A stretch of 64,000 nucleotides of DNA from Bin55 sp963667455 (GCA_963667455.2 CAXXFR010000026.1:310001-374000); one strand, 5' to 3'; counted from the first letter of the stretch, positions 43,970-53,160 are shown. Numbers and translations are program-made. The notes: generated by a model not told the origin, from the letters alone.

Positions 43970-45700
43970 ATGAATTCACACCGAAATCGAAGTCTCCATT
44001 CAGTTCCGAGCGCAAAGAGTCAATTCATTCTCGGCATCTTTGTTTCGGTGGTGCTTGCTATGGGATCTTCCCAGCTGTGCGCCAGTGAGCGCGTACCGTC
44101 CTCGCTCAAAGACCTTGACCAATACAGCAGCCCTTTCAATCGCAATGTTGAGCTGCACCTTCTATTGTTAAACGCAAACGAGCAACAACTGCTCGAGTTG
44201 CTTGCAGAGTCGAAGGAAGTGGATCGGCGGAAGAGACCGCACCTGCAGAGACCCATATTGCAAAGACTCTCCCAAATCGATCCAAACCAGGCGTACGCTC
44301 AAATTGAACTGTTGACAGCTGACGACCCTAAGCAACTGATAGAGGCAGTCTTCGCAGAGTGGTCTTCTTCCAATCTCGAAGAAGCAGTTGTTTTCGCTAG
44401 TTCCCTGGATGAGAACAGTAGATTTGCCGCGTTGAAAAGTATTTTGTTCGAGCGAACAGATCTATCAGCGGACGAACGTCGAGACATCGCACGACAGCTG
44501 GGCCACGAACGCTATGCAGTGAACTTGAACATGCAGGAGATGCTTAGCAAGCCCATTGACAATCCCGAAGAGACTTGGAACGAGCTTGTAGACGAGATCA
44601 AAGACGATCCAGGACAGTCTTGGGCGTTGGCCACCGTTGCGAGAGCTTGGGCCGAGAAGAGCGGTGTGCGCATTCTGGATAGAGTTTCAAGAGCTCTGAA
44701 CAACGATCAGACTCGTCAGTGGGTGCTTGGTTCAGTTCTGCGGAAAGTTGCCGAGAGCGATCCGCAGAGTGCATTTGAGTATGCATTGAAGTTGGACTCG
44801 AGTCCTGGTGGCTTCGGTTCATTGGTTGCGGGTGTGACGGATACGTGGATTAAGTCAGATCCACGATCCGCATTTGAGGCGGCATCGCAGGTAGAGAAAC
44901 TCGGATTGCGGCGCAGGTTGCAGGACTCCGTTGTCAGAGCTTGGGCGTACGAGATGCCTCGCGACGTTCTCTCAGCCCTCGACACACTTCCCGATCATCT
45001 TCACCACTCAGCGACCCGTGCTGCAATTGGAGCATGGGTGCAAGAAGATCCCAATGAAGCAGCCGACTTTGTAGCAAGAATGGATAGCCAGTCAAGAAAA
45101 CTGGCTGCGTCTAACCTTGTCGCCATCTGGTCCTCGCAGGAAGACTATAGCGCCGCACTAGACTGGATACAAACTGAACCGAGGATGGCCGATCTCAAGC
45201 CGCTATTGCTACCGGAGACCCTAATGTATCTTGCATATCGGGACCCAACGCTCGCTATGGAGACTGCGCTTGCACAACCAATCTCAGGAGACGCTCCGGG
45301 TCTCGAAGCCAGCATGATTTTTTATCTGGCGTCCAAGGATCCCGATGAAGCACTCGAGTTCTTGCCTCAGGTTCGTTCAGGATCAACCAAGATGGCCGCA
45401 TTTGGGCACTTGGGCAACAGCTATATCCAAAACGGTGCTTCAGATGAAGCGGTCAGCCTAGCAAAGCAACTGCCTGCTTCCAAGCAAACGGAGTACTTTC
45501 AGTCATTGTTTACCTCATGGACTCGGCGAGATCCCGATGATCTACTTGACTCCCTCGATCAGTTGCCTACCGAGGACGTCAAGTCGAAAGCGGCTGTGGC
45601 ACTTCTTAAGGAGTATGACAGGCGAAACAGCGCTTTGTACGAACAGCAAGCCCAGAGAGCGAGGAAATATCTGTCAGCGAAAGATGCTGAGAGTCTATAG
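43970..45700 (+). CDS. Secreted helical-repeat protein, copy 2
   Basis: 576 residues from the ATG at 43970 (MNSHRNRSLHSVPSAKSQ), which aligns with MIKRRNRSSLSAPGVKN of copy 1. A TTG five codons upstream is not needed. The signal-peptide-like FILGIFVSVVLAMGSSQLCA is followed by the same series of W...DP..A helical units. The two proteins align end to end without large gaps, so the duplication is recent enough for the promoter and intergenic spacers also to match. No catalytic motif. It is convergent with TlpA copy 4 and divergent from copy 3. Role inferred: periplasmic scaffold or client-binding partner of the TlpA proteins. Confidence 0.75.
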   Translation: MNSHRNRSLHSVPSAKSQFILGIFVSVVLAMGSSQLCASERVPSSLKDLDQYSSPFNRNVELHLLLLNANEQQLLELLAESKEVDRRKRPHLQRPILQRLSQIDPNQAYAQIELLTADDPKQLIEAVFAEWSSSNLEEAVVFASSLDENSRFAALKSILFERTDLSADERRDIARQLGHERYAVNLNMQEMLSKPIDNPEETWNELVDEIKDDPGQSWALATVARAWAEKSGVRILDRVSRALNNDQTRQWVLGSVLRKVAESDPQSAFEYALKLDSSPGGFGSLVAGVTDTWIKSDPRSAFEAASQVEKLGLRRRLQDSVVRAWAYEMPRDVLSALDTLPDHLHHSATRAAIGAWVQEDPNEAADFVARMDSQSRKLAASNLVAIWSSQEDYSAALDWIQTEPRMADLKPLLLPETLMYLAYRDPTLAMETALAQPISGDAPGLEASMIFYLASKDPDEALEFLPQVRSGSTKMAAFGHLGNSYIQNGASDEAVSLAKQLPASKQTEYFQSLFTSWTRRDPDDLLDSLDQLPTEDVKSKAAVALLKEYDRRNSALYEQQAQRARKYLSAKDAESL

Positions 45701-45739
45701 CTATGATCAACGATTCGAAGAATCGAGGTACGGATTCCA

Positions 45740-45950
45740 AGTTTTCAATCAAGTAAATAAGGAAAAAATAAGTAGTTGATAAGCAACCGTTCTACAGAAA
45801 TAGTGGTCTGATCTTGCGCAAAGTAAAGACTTCCAATCAAAATAACGCCCCTCGGACTACTCGCCCGAGGCACTCAATCGCCGGACGTACCTGACAGACC
45901 ATAACTGGTGTCGTCGGCACGCCCGGCCTTTGTGAATTTGAACCTAGTGT
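45740..45950. repeat. Intergenic repeat block, copy C
   Basis: Third copy of the AT-rich element plus hairpin (GCCGGACGTACC at 45880 against GGCACGCCCGGC at 45916, one mismatch in the outer stem). It lies between convergent helical-repeat gene 2 and TlpA copy 4. Confidence 0.65.
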
Positions 45951-45953
45951 TCT

Positions 45954-47906
45954 CTACCCGCTTACTTCGTCGGAGTCCGCGTCCGGAATGTCCGTTTCGG
46001 TTTCGGTTTCAGTTTCTGTCGGTTCGGGCATCTCCCCGTACTCTGCGACCAGAACTTCCTTCAATCTCCGAGGACGAAGATCCTTTTCGAGGATGCACCC
46101 CTTCGAGTCGAGCAAGTAGCCCTTCGGAATGGCCAAGACTCCATAGCTGGTAGCCGTAGCTCCTTCCCATCCGTCCATCTCTCCCAAATTCAACCAAGGA
46201 AGTTCCTGCTCGATCGAGCCTTCCTCCCACTCTTCGAATGTGCTGTCGATCGAAACTCCAACAATTTCAAATCCGTGCTCTCGATACGCAGCATAAAGAG
46301 TCTTCAATTCGGGAAAGTCCGCGATGCACGGACCACACCATGAAGCCCAGAAATCGATGAGCACGAGCTCCTCCTGGGCCAGCACGTCGTACAAGGCGAC
46401 TTCCGTTCCCTCCAAGTTCGCCAGAGCGAATTCAGGTGCTTTCTGACCCGGGGCGAGGCGCTTGTTGTTCGCCTCGGACTCCAATTGCCAAACGAGACTT
46501 TCGCGAGCGGTAGTTACCCGACGCGCAACGATGTCTTCGTCAAGTTGCTCGGCTATTCGATCGTATATGGGAAGGGCATCGCTTCGGTTCTCTGCGCCGT
46601 ACGAAAACGGACCCAGCTCCAACGCCAGAAGCGCTTCCATGGGATTGTCGGAGTTCGTAGCAATGTCTAAAAGCACCTCATTGCGAATTTCATCCTTTTG
46701 CTGTCTAAGTCTGTACCAATCCGGAAGGTCGTCCGACGTTGAACTCGATGAAGCAATGACCGGCTCAGGTTTCAACGCCACATGTTCGCAACCCTCTGCC
46801 GGAGGATTGGAAAGCGCTACCGCAACGGCAGTGGCCTCTTCGTCTTCGGTTGACTCGTCTTCTGCGGCTTCTTCCAGTTCGGTGGCTGCAGCAGCCTCAA
46901 CGTCAGCTTCGCTTGGTTCGTCAGAAGACTCAGCGGCAGTCGCTTCGCCTGAGGAATCGTTCTCGTCGGCTACTTGGTCACTATCTTCGCCTGCCTCAGC
47001 AGCTGCCCGTTTCGCTTCCCATTCGGCTAGGTACTCGTCGTAGGCAACACCATATTCTTTTAACGTCGTTAAGTACTCTTCTGACTGTTGCCAACTTTCG
47101 ACGAGACTGGCGTGAAAGCCGCCTGTTCCCGATGTTGCCAGCAACTCATCGGCAGTGATGGAGTCCGTTGGAACAACTCTAATCTCAGCGCCAGGTTCGA
47201 CAATGATGCGTGTGAATGCGTTGTAGTCGCCACCGTCAACACCAACATTGAGTATAGAGGGCTCGTCAATATCGCCTTCAAACAGAAACTCGCCGTTCTC
47301 CAGCAATACCTTGCCAAAGTCTTGCACTTGTCGTTCTCCCTCGTCGTCATATTGACTGCCCCAGACTTCTGCGACACTGTGGGACATCTCTCCAGCGAAG
47401 ACGGTGAAGTCTCCAGATATAGAGAACTTCCGCTCCGGGTCTTCTGACGTTCGCGAGCTTCCAACCAACGCCATCTGATCGTAGGGATAAGGTCCCAAGT
47501 AGTCCAACACGACGAATCGAATGTCTGCGCCGCCAGTTAGCAAGGCCGTTGTGGTGAGCGGATCGTCTTCTCCGACACCAACGGATATCTCAACGGTTGT
47601 CGGCTCTTCGATCTCGCCCGCAAACGCAAAGTTGCCTTCCGCAAAGGTTCCCGATGCCAACTCGACGGTCTCGATCTCGCCTTCTTCGTTGGTGATTTCG
47701 TGCGAGACTGAGACCATGACCGTCGATAGGTCCAGTCGTTGTTCTTCCGGGGGCTCCGAACCTTCTTCAGCTGTGGGTTCTAAGGTCTCGTCTTCGACGA
47801 CGATGAGCTCGCCGGAAATCGTGTAGCTCTTTGGTGGACCAGCACTACATGCAGCGAGCATCGCCGCCAGCAGAGCCATTCCGAGCAAACCAAGTGTCTT
47901 CTTCAT
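45954..47906 (-). CDS. TlpA-like thioredoxin lipoprotein, copy 4 (longest acidic segment)
   Basis: About 650 residues from the ATG at 47906: MKKTLGLLGMALLAAMLAAC, lipobox LAAC. Upstream frame is open, but the start is fixed by TACAAT 35 nt upstream. The N-terminal DUF4369-like domain carries a small insertion absent in the other copies (QYDDEGERQVQDFG). The acidic segment is the longest, about 80 residues of Glu/Ser/Ala/Asp. The thioredoxin motif is WASWCGPCIADFPEL, followed by SYGVLAIPKGYLLDSKGC. The tail is a Thr-Glu run (ETETETETD). It has no divergent helical-repeat gene; its upstream neighbour is a nuclease-like gene. Periplasmic thiol exchange is inferred. Confidence 0.8.
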   Translation of the reverse strand: MKKTLGLLGMALLAAMLAACSAGPPKSYTISGELIVVEDETLEPTAEEGSEPPEEQRLDLSTVMVSVSHEITNEEGEIETVELASGTFAEGNFAFAGEIEEPTTVEISVGVGEDDPLTTTALLTGGADIRFVVLDYLGPYPYDQMALVGSSRTSEDPERKFSISGDFTVFAGEMSHSVAEVWGSQYDDEGERQVQDFGKVLLENGEFLFEGDIDEPSILNVGVDGGDYNAFTRIIVEPGAEIRVVPTDSITADELLATSGTGGFHASLVESWQQSEEYLTTLKEYGVAYDEYLAEWEAKRAAAEAGEDSDQVADENDSSGEATAAESSDEPSEADVEAAAATELEEAAEDESTEDEEATAVAVALSNPPAEGCEHVALKPEPVIASSSSTSDDLPDWYRLRQQKDEIRNEVLLDIATNSDNPMEALLALELGPFSYGAENRSDALPIYDRIAEQLDEDIVARRVTTARESLVWQLESEANNKRLAPGQKAPEFALANLEGTEVALYDVLAQEELVLIDFWASWCGPCIADFPELKTLYAAYREHGFEIVGVSIDSTFEEWEEGSIEQELPWLNLGEMDGWEGATATSYGVLAIPKGYLLDSKGCILEKDLRPRRLKEVLVAEYGEMPEPTETETETETDIPDADSDEVSG

Positions 47907-47940
47907 AAGAGCAAGATGTCCTTCGGTGACTCTTGCTTCC

Positions 47941-47946
47941 ATTGTA
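47941..47946 (-). promoter_or_regulatory. -10-like box TACAAT of TlpA copy 4
   Basis: TACAAT on the minus strand, 35 nt upstream of the ATG at 47906. Confidence 0.5.
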
Positions 47947-48086
47947 AGTTCGCTAGTGGTGTATTTCGAGCAAGAAATTGCCTGACTCAGATTGAGAGAA
48001 CTTCGACTGAAGTGGAACGAGCGGAGTTGGTCAAGACTGAGAGATTGGCGGGCAGAGCCCCTCGAGCACAACATGCTTCCGTCGGA

Positions 48087-48680
48087 TCATCGACCAAACA
48101 CGAACACCCCGACGGCCACAGCTCCTCCTTTGCGAATTCGGGGCCTACTACGCCTACTTTGAACGAATTTCACTCCCCTCCTTTCCGCCACCGTTTGCGC
48201 TGTTGCGGACAATTTGTCTAGCCTTTCCCGGACGCGATCCTTTCCGGACTTGCTTTCTACATCGTCCCTTGCGCACATGAACGCCACCACACCCCACCTA
48301 ATTCCCGTGGTTCGAGAAATCGCGTTACATACTCTTTCCACATCCTTCTCTAGTGGCGAAGTGTCCCCGCGTGTCTTTACTTCGATCACTCCCTCAGGGT
48401 TTCTGCTATTCCATACGACTATGTCAAACCGACCTTGCTTCGGCAAGACTTTCGGCGGGCGACCCTTACCAACTCTTGCCTCACTTAGGGTTTCCCGCAC
48501 ACTAAACTCAGGCGTTACCCAATAGACTTTCTCTAATCGGTGCACCGCATCGGCTATTTCATACAAGGCTAGGCACTCCGGAGGTCTCCACCACCACCCC
48601 GACCATGTCTCGTATCGTTCGTGAGCCTTGAAGAGTCCTCTGTAGCACTTATCTGCTACCAATTCGGAATCAATCGGCAT
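48087..48680 (-). CDS. PD-(D/E)XK nuclease-like protein divergent from an AAA ATPase
   Basis: 197 residues from an ATG with AAGGA six bases upstream. The central motif GRFDIVVWNSRNPEGVIEVK gives Asp86, Glu100 and Lys102 in the D-(x)n-ExK pattern of this nuclease fold. An aromatic N-terminal part (ETWSGWWWRPPECLALYEIADAV) and a basic C-terminal tail (RRSRPRIRKG) flank it. The divergent neighbour is an AAA/OLD-like ATPase, and the 165 bases between them must hold both promoters. ATPase plus ExK protein is a recurring defence combination, so a joint role is plausible but unproven; it may also be a stand-alone hypothetical protein. Confidence 0.65.
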   Translation of the reverse strand: MPIDSELVADKCYRGLFKAHERYETWSGWWWRPPECLALYEIADAVHRLEKVYWVTPEFSVRETLSEARVGKGRPPKVLPKQGRFDIVVWNSRNPEGVIEVKTRGDTSPLEKDVERVCNAISRTTGIRWGVVAFMCARDDVESKSGKDRVRERLDKLSATAQTVAERRGVKFVQSRRSRPRIRKGGAVAVGVFVFGR

Positions 48681-48783
48681 CTCTGTTCCTTTCGTTCATG
48701 CGAGAGGCCTCATTATTGCACGCGTTGTGTCCTGCCGAGGCGCAAACATCGGCTTCGATGGTGAAACGGAATTGACTACTCGA

Positions 48784-48811
48784 TTGCATCAAATTTTTTG
48801 TATGTTATGCT
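48784..48811 (+). promoter_or_regulatory. Promoter of the AAA ATPase gene
   Basis: TTGCAT at 48784-48789, spacer 16, TATGCT at 48806-48811, in an AT-rich stretch. It rules out the frame's first start (48798), which lies inside it, and favours the ATG at 48846. Confidence 0.5.
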
Positions 48812-48845
48812 CATTACATACAAGTTTTCGGGGAATCTCTTCTTC

Positions 48846-50147
48846 ATGCATTGCTTTCCTACCGCTCTTAGCCTAACGGATGTTCGCTGTTTCAGCGGGC
48901 ATCAAAGGGCGGTTCTACGACCTATTACTTTGCTTGTCGGCGAGAACAGTACCGGCAAGAGTACATTCTTAGGTTGCTACACAGTACTCAATCGCTTATT
49001 TCAGTTTCCAACTTCTCGCTCCATGGAGCCCGACTTCAACCTAGAACCGTTTCTCTTGGGATCTTTTCGGGAAATTGTCAACTCCTTCAGGTACATCTCC
49101 GGACAGATTGAAGAATTCTCTTTCAATGTCGAATTCCAGACTGATGGTCAATCCAAGAAGACACTTGAAGTTTGCTTTCGCGAGACTGGTTCCAGTCCTA
49201 GTATTTCGTCGATGCGGTGGACGATCAATGAAAAATTCGTTGAGTGTGTACGAACGGACTCCAATTCAACTCTTCTGCGGACGCCACACTACACAATTGA
49301 GATCGGATTGCCTCTTACACGATTACTCGTCAATGCAATACATACGGGGTTTCCAGTAAACCGAAATGAATCGCTAGACAACTACACCAGCAAGTTCATT
49401 GACAAATGGAATAGCGACGCTACTGACGATCAATTACCCGGCAGGAATCTAGCAATTCGTTCATCAGACCGCATGACGGTGTATTCTCCGTTGAGAGCAC
49501 GACCTCAACGGACTTACGATCCGGTTCGCGAGACACAAGCTCCTGAAGGCGAGCATGTCCCGATGCTATTGGCTCGACTATCAAGGACTACTCCACAAAG
49601 TGAATGGGACAAGGTTCGCAACAAACTCGTCGCGTTTGGCAAGAAGTCGGGATTGTTCTCCAACATCAGAGTCAAGGGATCTCGCAGGAATATGAGCGAT
49701 CCATTCCAATTGCAGTTAACAATGGGAGGTGGCTCACGCGTCAACATCGCAGATGCAGGGTACGGCGTAAGTCAAGTCCTTCCAATTTTGGTCGACGTCG
49801 TTCGATCTGAGCGTCAACTATTCGTTTTGCAGCATGTGGATATCCATTTGCATCCCAAGGCTCAAGCTGAATTGTCAACCTTCTTCGTCGATTCCGCTAG
49901 ACGCGACGGCAATCGTTTTCTCATTGAGACCCATAGCGACTACATCATTGATCGCGTTCGAATCAATGTACGGCAAGGACGACTTGCCGCAGAAGATGTC
50001 TCGATTTTGTACTTTGAACCATGTGGCAGTGCTGTAGAGATTCACAATTTAGGATTGGACCACATGGGCAACTTGCTCAATGCCCCGAATGGATATAGGG
50101 AGTTTTTCTTGCATGAGACAGATCGTCTTCTCGGTTTCAAAGACTAG
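48846..50147 (+). CDS. AAA_15/OLD-like (DUF3696-type) ATPase
   Basis: 433 residues from the ATG at 48846. Walker A GENSTGKST is at 32-40, preceded by the family opening LTDVRCFSGHQ and RPITLLVGEN. An ABC-type signature region (DAGYGVSQVLPILVDVV) and the end HSDYIIDRVRINV are present. The Walker B strand reads FVLQHVDIHLHPKAQ, where most relatives have EQPE before IHLHP, so the first acidic residue is replaced by Gln and the second by Asp. This may lower hydrolysis. The C-terminus (YFEPCGSAVEIHNLGLDHMG) is family-typical; no TOPRIM nuclease domain is attached. The divergent ExK protein may supply the nuclease. Confidence 0.8.
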   Translation: MHCFPTALSLTDVRCFSGHQRAVLRPITLLVGENSTGKSTFLGCYTVLNRLFQFPTSRSMEPDFNLEPFLLGSFREIVNSFRYISGQIEEFSFNVEFQTDGQSKKTLEVCFRETGSSPSISSMRWTINEKFVECVRTDSNSTLLRTPHYTIEIGLPLTRLLVNAIHTGFPVNRNESLDNYTSKFIDKWNSDATDDQLPGRNLAIRSSDRMTVYSPLRARPQRTYDPVRETQAPEGEHVPMLLARLSRTTPQSEWDKVRNKLVAFGKKSGLFSNIRVKGSRRNMSDPFQLQLTMGGGSRVNIADAGYGVSQVLPILVDVVRSERQLFVLQHVDIHLHPKAQAELSTFFVDSARRDGNRFLIETHSDYIIDRVRINVRQGRLAAEDVSILYFEPCGSAVEIHNLGLDHMGNLLNAPNGYREFFLHETDRLLGFKD

Positions 50148-50400
50148 ACGATGGCTGTACTGACTTGCTTGGGTAATTGCGACGAGCGAATTACTCTATT
50201 GATTCTTGGTTGGTAATCTGAGGGAAGATACTCCTCAAGCGAACAAATCCATGAAGAGGCTAGACCGAATCGAAACTAGTCCTTGAAATCGCGCTACCGA
50301 CGGGCACCTGTTCACTATAGTATTGGTTCAATGGGGTGGTGAGATCCACTTTGAGGAACGGAGATTTCGCAAAATCCTGTTCCGAATCTATAATCCGACC

Positions 50401-51381
50401 ATGCCAAGTGTTGTCTTTGTGGTCGACCCACTCGCGACTCTGAATGTCGCAAAAGACTCCACGATAGCGATGATCAACGCCTCTGAAAGTCGCGGTTGGA
50501 ATGCCTACTGCATCACAATGGACGGCCTCTATTGGTCGGATGGTGCTCCCTGGGGTCGAGTACAACGCACTTCGATTAACACCCAATTTGCTGGCAACCT
50601 GGATCCAACGTCGCTCGGTGGGTCTCAAGAGTGGTTCGAGGCAGGCGAACCAGAGTCCAAACCTCTCAGTTCCTTCGACGCGATCTTCATGCGAAAGGAT
50701 CCGCCCTTCGACATGAACTACATCTACGCCACCTACATTCTCGAACGGGCTGAGGCACACGGTGCGTTGGTTGTCAACAGGCCGCAGAGTCTCCGCGACC
50801 ACAACGAGAAGTTTTCCATCGCCGAATTCTCCGACCTGACTCCCCAGATGGTTGTTGCCAGTCGAGCAGACATCCTTCGAGACTTCCACGCAGAGCACAG
50901 AGATGTGATCTTCAAGATCCTTGATGGAATGGGGGGAACTGGGATCTTCCGCGTGCGGGACGACGATCCCAATCTCAACGTGGTCATCGAAACGCTTACA
51001 GTCAACGAAACCCAACCCATCATGGCGCAACGCTACATTCCTGAGATTGATGCAGGAGATAAACGCATTCTGATCGTCGATGGAGAACCGATTCCCTATG
51101 CACTCGCACGCATTCCGAAACAAGGTGAAACACGAGGCAACCTCGCGGCCGGTGCGTCTGCTGTCCCGCAACCCCTCTCCGATCGCGATTGGGAAATTGC
51201 TCGATACTTGGGACCGAAACTTGCTGAACGGGGTCTAATGTTCGTCGGAATCGATGTAATCGGCGACTACTTGACTGAAATCAACGTGACCTGTCCAACC
51301 TGCATCCGTGAATTGGATAAGGCATACGACATCGATATTGCCGGTCAGTTGATGGATGCAGTGAGCAAGCGATTGAACTAA
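50401..51381 (+). CDS. gshB: Glutathione synthetase
   Basis: 326 residues. Joins gamma-glutamylcysteine and glycine using ATP, the second step of glutathione synthesis, in the cytosol. The start at 50401 gives the standard MPSVVFVVDPL opening; the frame is open 26 codons further upstream. Motifs: FMRKDPPFDMNYIYATYILE, VVNRPQSLRDHNEKF, the ATP-grasp glycine loop DGMGGTGIFRV, and the C-terminal FVGIDVIGDYLTEINVTCPT with metal-binding Glu/Asn. Length is normal. First gene of the gammaproteobacterial block; its stop shares a base with the next start (TAATG). Confidence 0.95.
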   Translation: MPSVVFVVDPLATLNVAKDSTIAMINASESRGWNAYCITMDGLYWSDGAPWGRVQRTSINTQFAGNLDPTSLGGSQEWFEAGEPESKPLSSFDAIFMRKDPPFDMNYIYATYILERAEAHGALVVNRPQSLRDHNEKFSIAEFSDLTPQMVVASRADILRDFHAEHRDVIFKILDGMGGTGIFRVRDDDPNLNVVIETLTVNETQPIMAQRYIPEIDAGDKRILIVDGEPIPYALARIPKQGETRGNLAAGASAVPQPLSDRDWEIARYLGPKLAERGLMFVGIDVIGDYLTEINVTCPTCIRELDKAYDIDIAGQLMDAVSKRLN

Positions 51382-52106
51382 TGGAAATGCTCGGATCCAA
51401 CCGCGTGTTGGCAATTGCCTTGACCCTGTCGGTCGTTATCCATATCGCTATCGCGGTTGGTACAACGGTAGAGTTCGGCGATATCCCTCAACAGGATCGA
51501 ACTCTCAATCTACGACTGGTGAAACCGCTGATACCTCTGCCTGCGACTGACGACGTTGAAACTGAGGAAGGCATTCCAACCGATTCTGAGACCAACGACG
51601 AGAATCTCATTCCGGGCATCGTGGATTTCGTCAGTGAACCCAGTGTGGTCGAGAGACTCTCTGCCGAAAAGCTTGCTCAATCGGTCGCTGAATTTGCTGC
51701 GGCCAGCACGGAAGAAGAGGAAACCGAAAAGCAGATTCGCCGCATTTCCGATGAAGGTACGTCTTCCATTGAAGAGACGTTCTACCTTCGATCCTGGCTG
51801 CGCAAAGTGCGACGTATCGGGCAACTGAACTATCCACGCGAAGCTGCCGAACAAAAACTCTACGGAACACTCAGCCTGTATGTGTCGATTGCACCCGATG
51901 GCTCCCTCGTCGAAACACGCGTACTCGAGTCTTCGGGTCACGAGATACTCGACAAGGCCGCCGAGAACATCGTCAAACTTGCAGCACCGTTCGCTCCGTT
52001 CCCGGCATCCATGCGTCGAGATACCGACTTGCTCGAAATCGTCCGCGACTGGGAGTTTCGCAAGAGCTCCTACACCACCGATCCTCCAGACGAAGACGAC
52101 GAGTAG
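51381..52106 (+). CDS. TonB-family energy transducer
   Basis: 241 residues. One N-terminal membrane anchor (VLAIALTLSVVIHIAIAVGT), a periplasmic acidic rather than proline-rich linker (EEETEKQIRR), and a C-terminal TonB domain: LNYPREAAEQKLYGTLSLYV, then VLESSGHEILDKAAENIV. It couples the inner-membrane proton-motive force to outer-membrane transport. A TonB-type gene directly after gshB is the arrangement in Pseudomonas relatives. The linker lacks the usual Pro-Glu/Pro-Lys repeats, so it is a short TonB variant. It overlaps gshB by one base. The specific receptor is unknown. Confidence 0.85.
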   Translation: MEMLGSNRVLAIALTLSVVIHIAIAVGTTVEFGDIPQQDRTLNLRLVKPLIPLPATDDVETEEGIPTDSETNDENLIPGIVDFVSEPSVVERLSAEKLAQSVAEFAAASTEEEETEKQIRRISDEGTSSIEETFYLRSWLRKVRRIGQLNYPREAAEQKLYGTLSLYVSIAPDGSLVETRVLESSGHEILDKAAENIVKLAAPFAPFPASMRRDTDLLEIVRDWEFRKSSYTTDPPDEDDE

Positions 52107-52165
52107 TTTCGGCATTTGATGCCGACTTTGCCGCAAATCGGTGTTCTAGCGATTATGATTTACGC

Positions 52166-52738
52166 ATGACTGCTTCATCACTTGCCAATCACTTTCTCCT
52201 CAAGACACCCGAGGCACACGATTCCTGCTTCACGGACACGGTTACGTATGTCGTGCAACATTCCGACGAAGGAGCGTTGGGATTCGTCGTGAACCAACCC
52301 CTTCCGATCACGCTGAGCGAAATCCTGAGTGAAGCCAAACTTGATCCATCCAACGGTGAACATGTTGCTCTCTTGGAGGGCGGTCCGGTTCGACCATCCC
52401 TTCCAACTGTAATTCACACGAAGGACTTCAAGACGGAAGGTACGGCCAACGTGTGTGACGATGTCAGTTTCACTACACAGCTGGAAGGAATGCAGATCTA
52501 CTCCGCCTTAGAAGCCATTGCAAAAGGAACCGGACCAGAGCAGTTCCTCTTTGTGCTGGGCTATGTCGGATGGGGTCCCGGACAACTCGAACACGAACTC
52601 GAAAACAACGTATGGCTGACTTGCCCGGCTGACAGTGACGTTCTGTTCAACGACCCCTATGAAGAACGCGTTGACAGCGTCTCCTCGATAATCGGCGTTG
52701 ACTACAGCAGAATGACTCCGCAAGCTGGTTTGGCCTAG
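52166..52738 (+). CDS. yqgE: YqgE/AlgH family protein
   Basis: 190 residues of the UPF0301/DUF179 family. Characteristic stretches are ANHFLLKTPEAHDSCFTDTV, EGALGFVVNQPLP, LEGGPVRPSLPTVIH and FLFVLGYVGWGPGQLEHEL. AlgH affects alginate production in Pseudomonas, but the molecular function of the family is unsettled. It lies between the TonB gene and yqgF; yqgE-yqgF pairing is widespread in proteobacteria. Nothing unusual in length or composition. Confidence 0.93.
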   Translation: MTASSLANHFLLKTPEAHDSCFTDTVTYVVQHSDEGALGFVVNQPLPITLSEILSEAKLDPSNGEHVALLEGGPVRPSLPTVIHTKDFKTEGTANVCDDVSFTTQLEGMQIYSALEAIAKGTGPEQFLFVLGYVGWGPGQLEHELENNVWLTCPADSDVLFNDPYEERVDSVSSIIGVDYSRMTPQAGLA

Positions 52739-52746
52739 AACCGTCC

Positions 52747-53160
52747 ATGGGAGCGATGTCGTTCGACTTTGGAATGTCGCACATCGGTGTGGCGACCATC
52801 GACATCGGCATGCGTTGCATCTCTCCGACAGCAGTTGTCAAGGCCAAGAAGGGCAAGCCCAACACGGATCAGCTCGATTTTCTCGTCAACACATGGCAAC
52901 CAACCGAACTGGTGGTCGGTCTGCCGCTCAACATGGACGACAGCGAATCGCCCATGTCGGTCGCTTCACGTAAGTTTGCGAAGTACCTGAAGAAGAGATT
53001 CTCCCTGCCTGTCCACTTTGTGGATGAGCGCTTGACGACTCTGGAAGCCAAAGACCGAAGCGAAAGCGATCGACCGTCACACGCAGTGGCTGCCGCTGTG
53101 ATCGGCGAAAGCTGGCTTAACGAGTACATCGTCGAGCATCGATTCCGATCCAAGTCTTGA
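52747..53160 (+). CDS. yqgF: YqgF/RuvX-family Holliday-junction-resolvase-like protein, third catalytic Asp missing
   Basis: 137 residues with an RNase-H-like fold: MSFDFGMSHIGVATIDIG, LVVGLPLNMD and HFVDERLTTLEAK. YqgF is implicated in 16S rRNA 5' maturation and was proposed to be a Holliday-junction resolvase. Asp7 and Glu94 are present. The third carboxylate, in the usual VDxxAAxxIxExWL helix, is replaced: the sequence is SHAVAAAVIGESWL, with His112 encoded by CAC where GAC is expected. A single-base change explains it. The protein overlaps yggS by four bases (TTGA). Confidence 0.9.
   Translation: MGAMSFDFGMSHIGVATIDIGMRCISPTAVVKAKKGKPNTDQLDFLVNTWQPTELVVGLPLNMDDSESPMSVASRKFAKYLKKRFSLPVHFVDERLTTLEAKDRSESDRPSHAVAAAVIGESWLNEYIVEHRFRSKS

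Noticed and set aside
35621..48074. Assembly duplication as the source of the TlpA copies
   Set aside because: Copies differ throughout (active site, insert lengths, spacers), so they are true paralogues.
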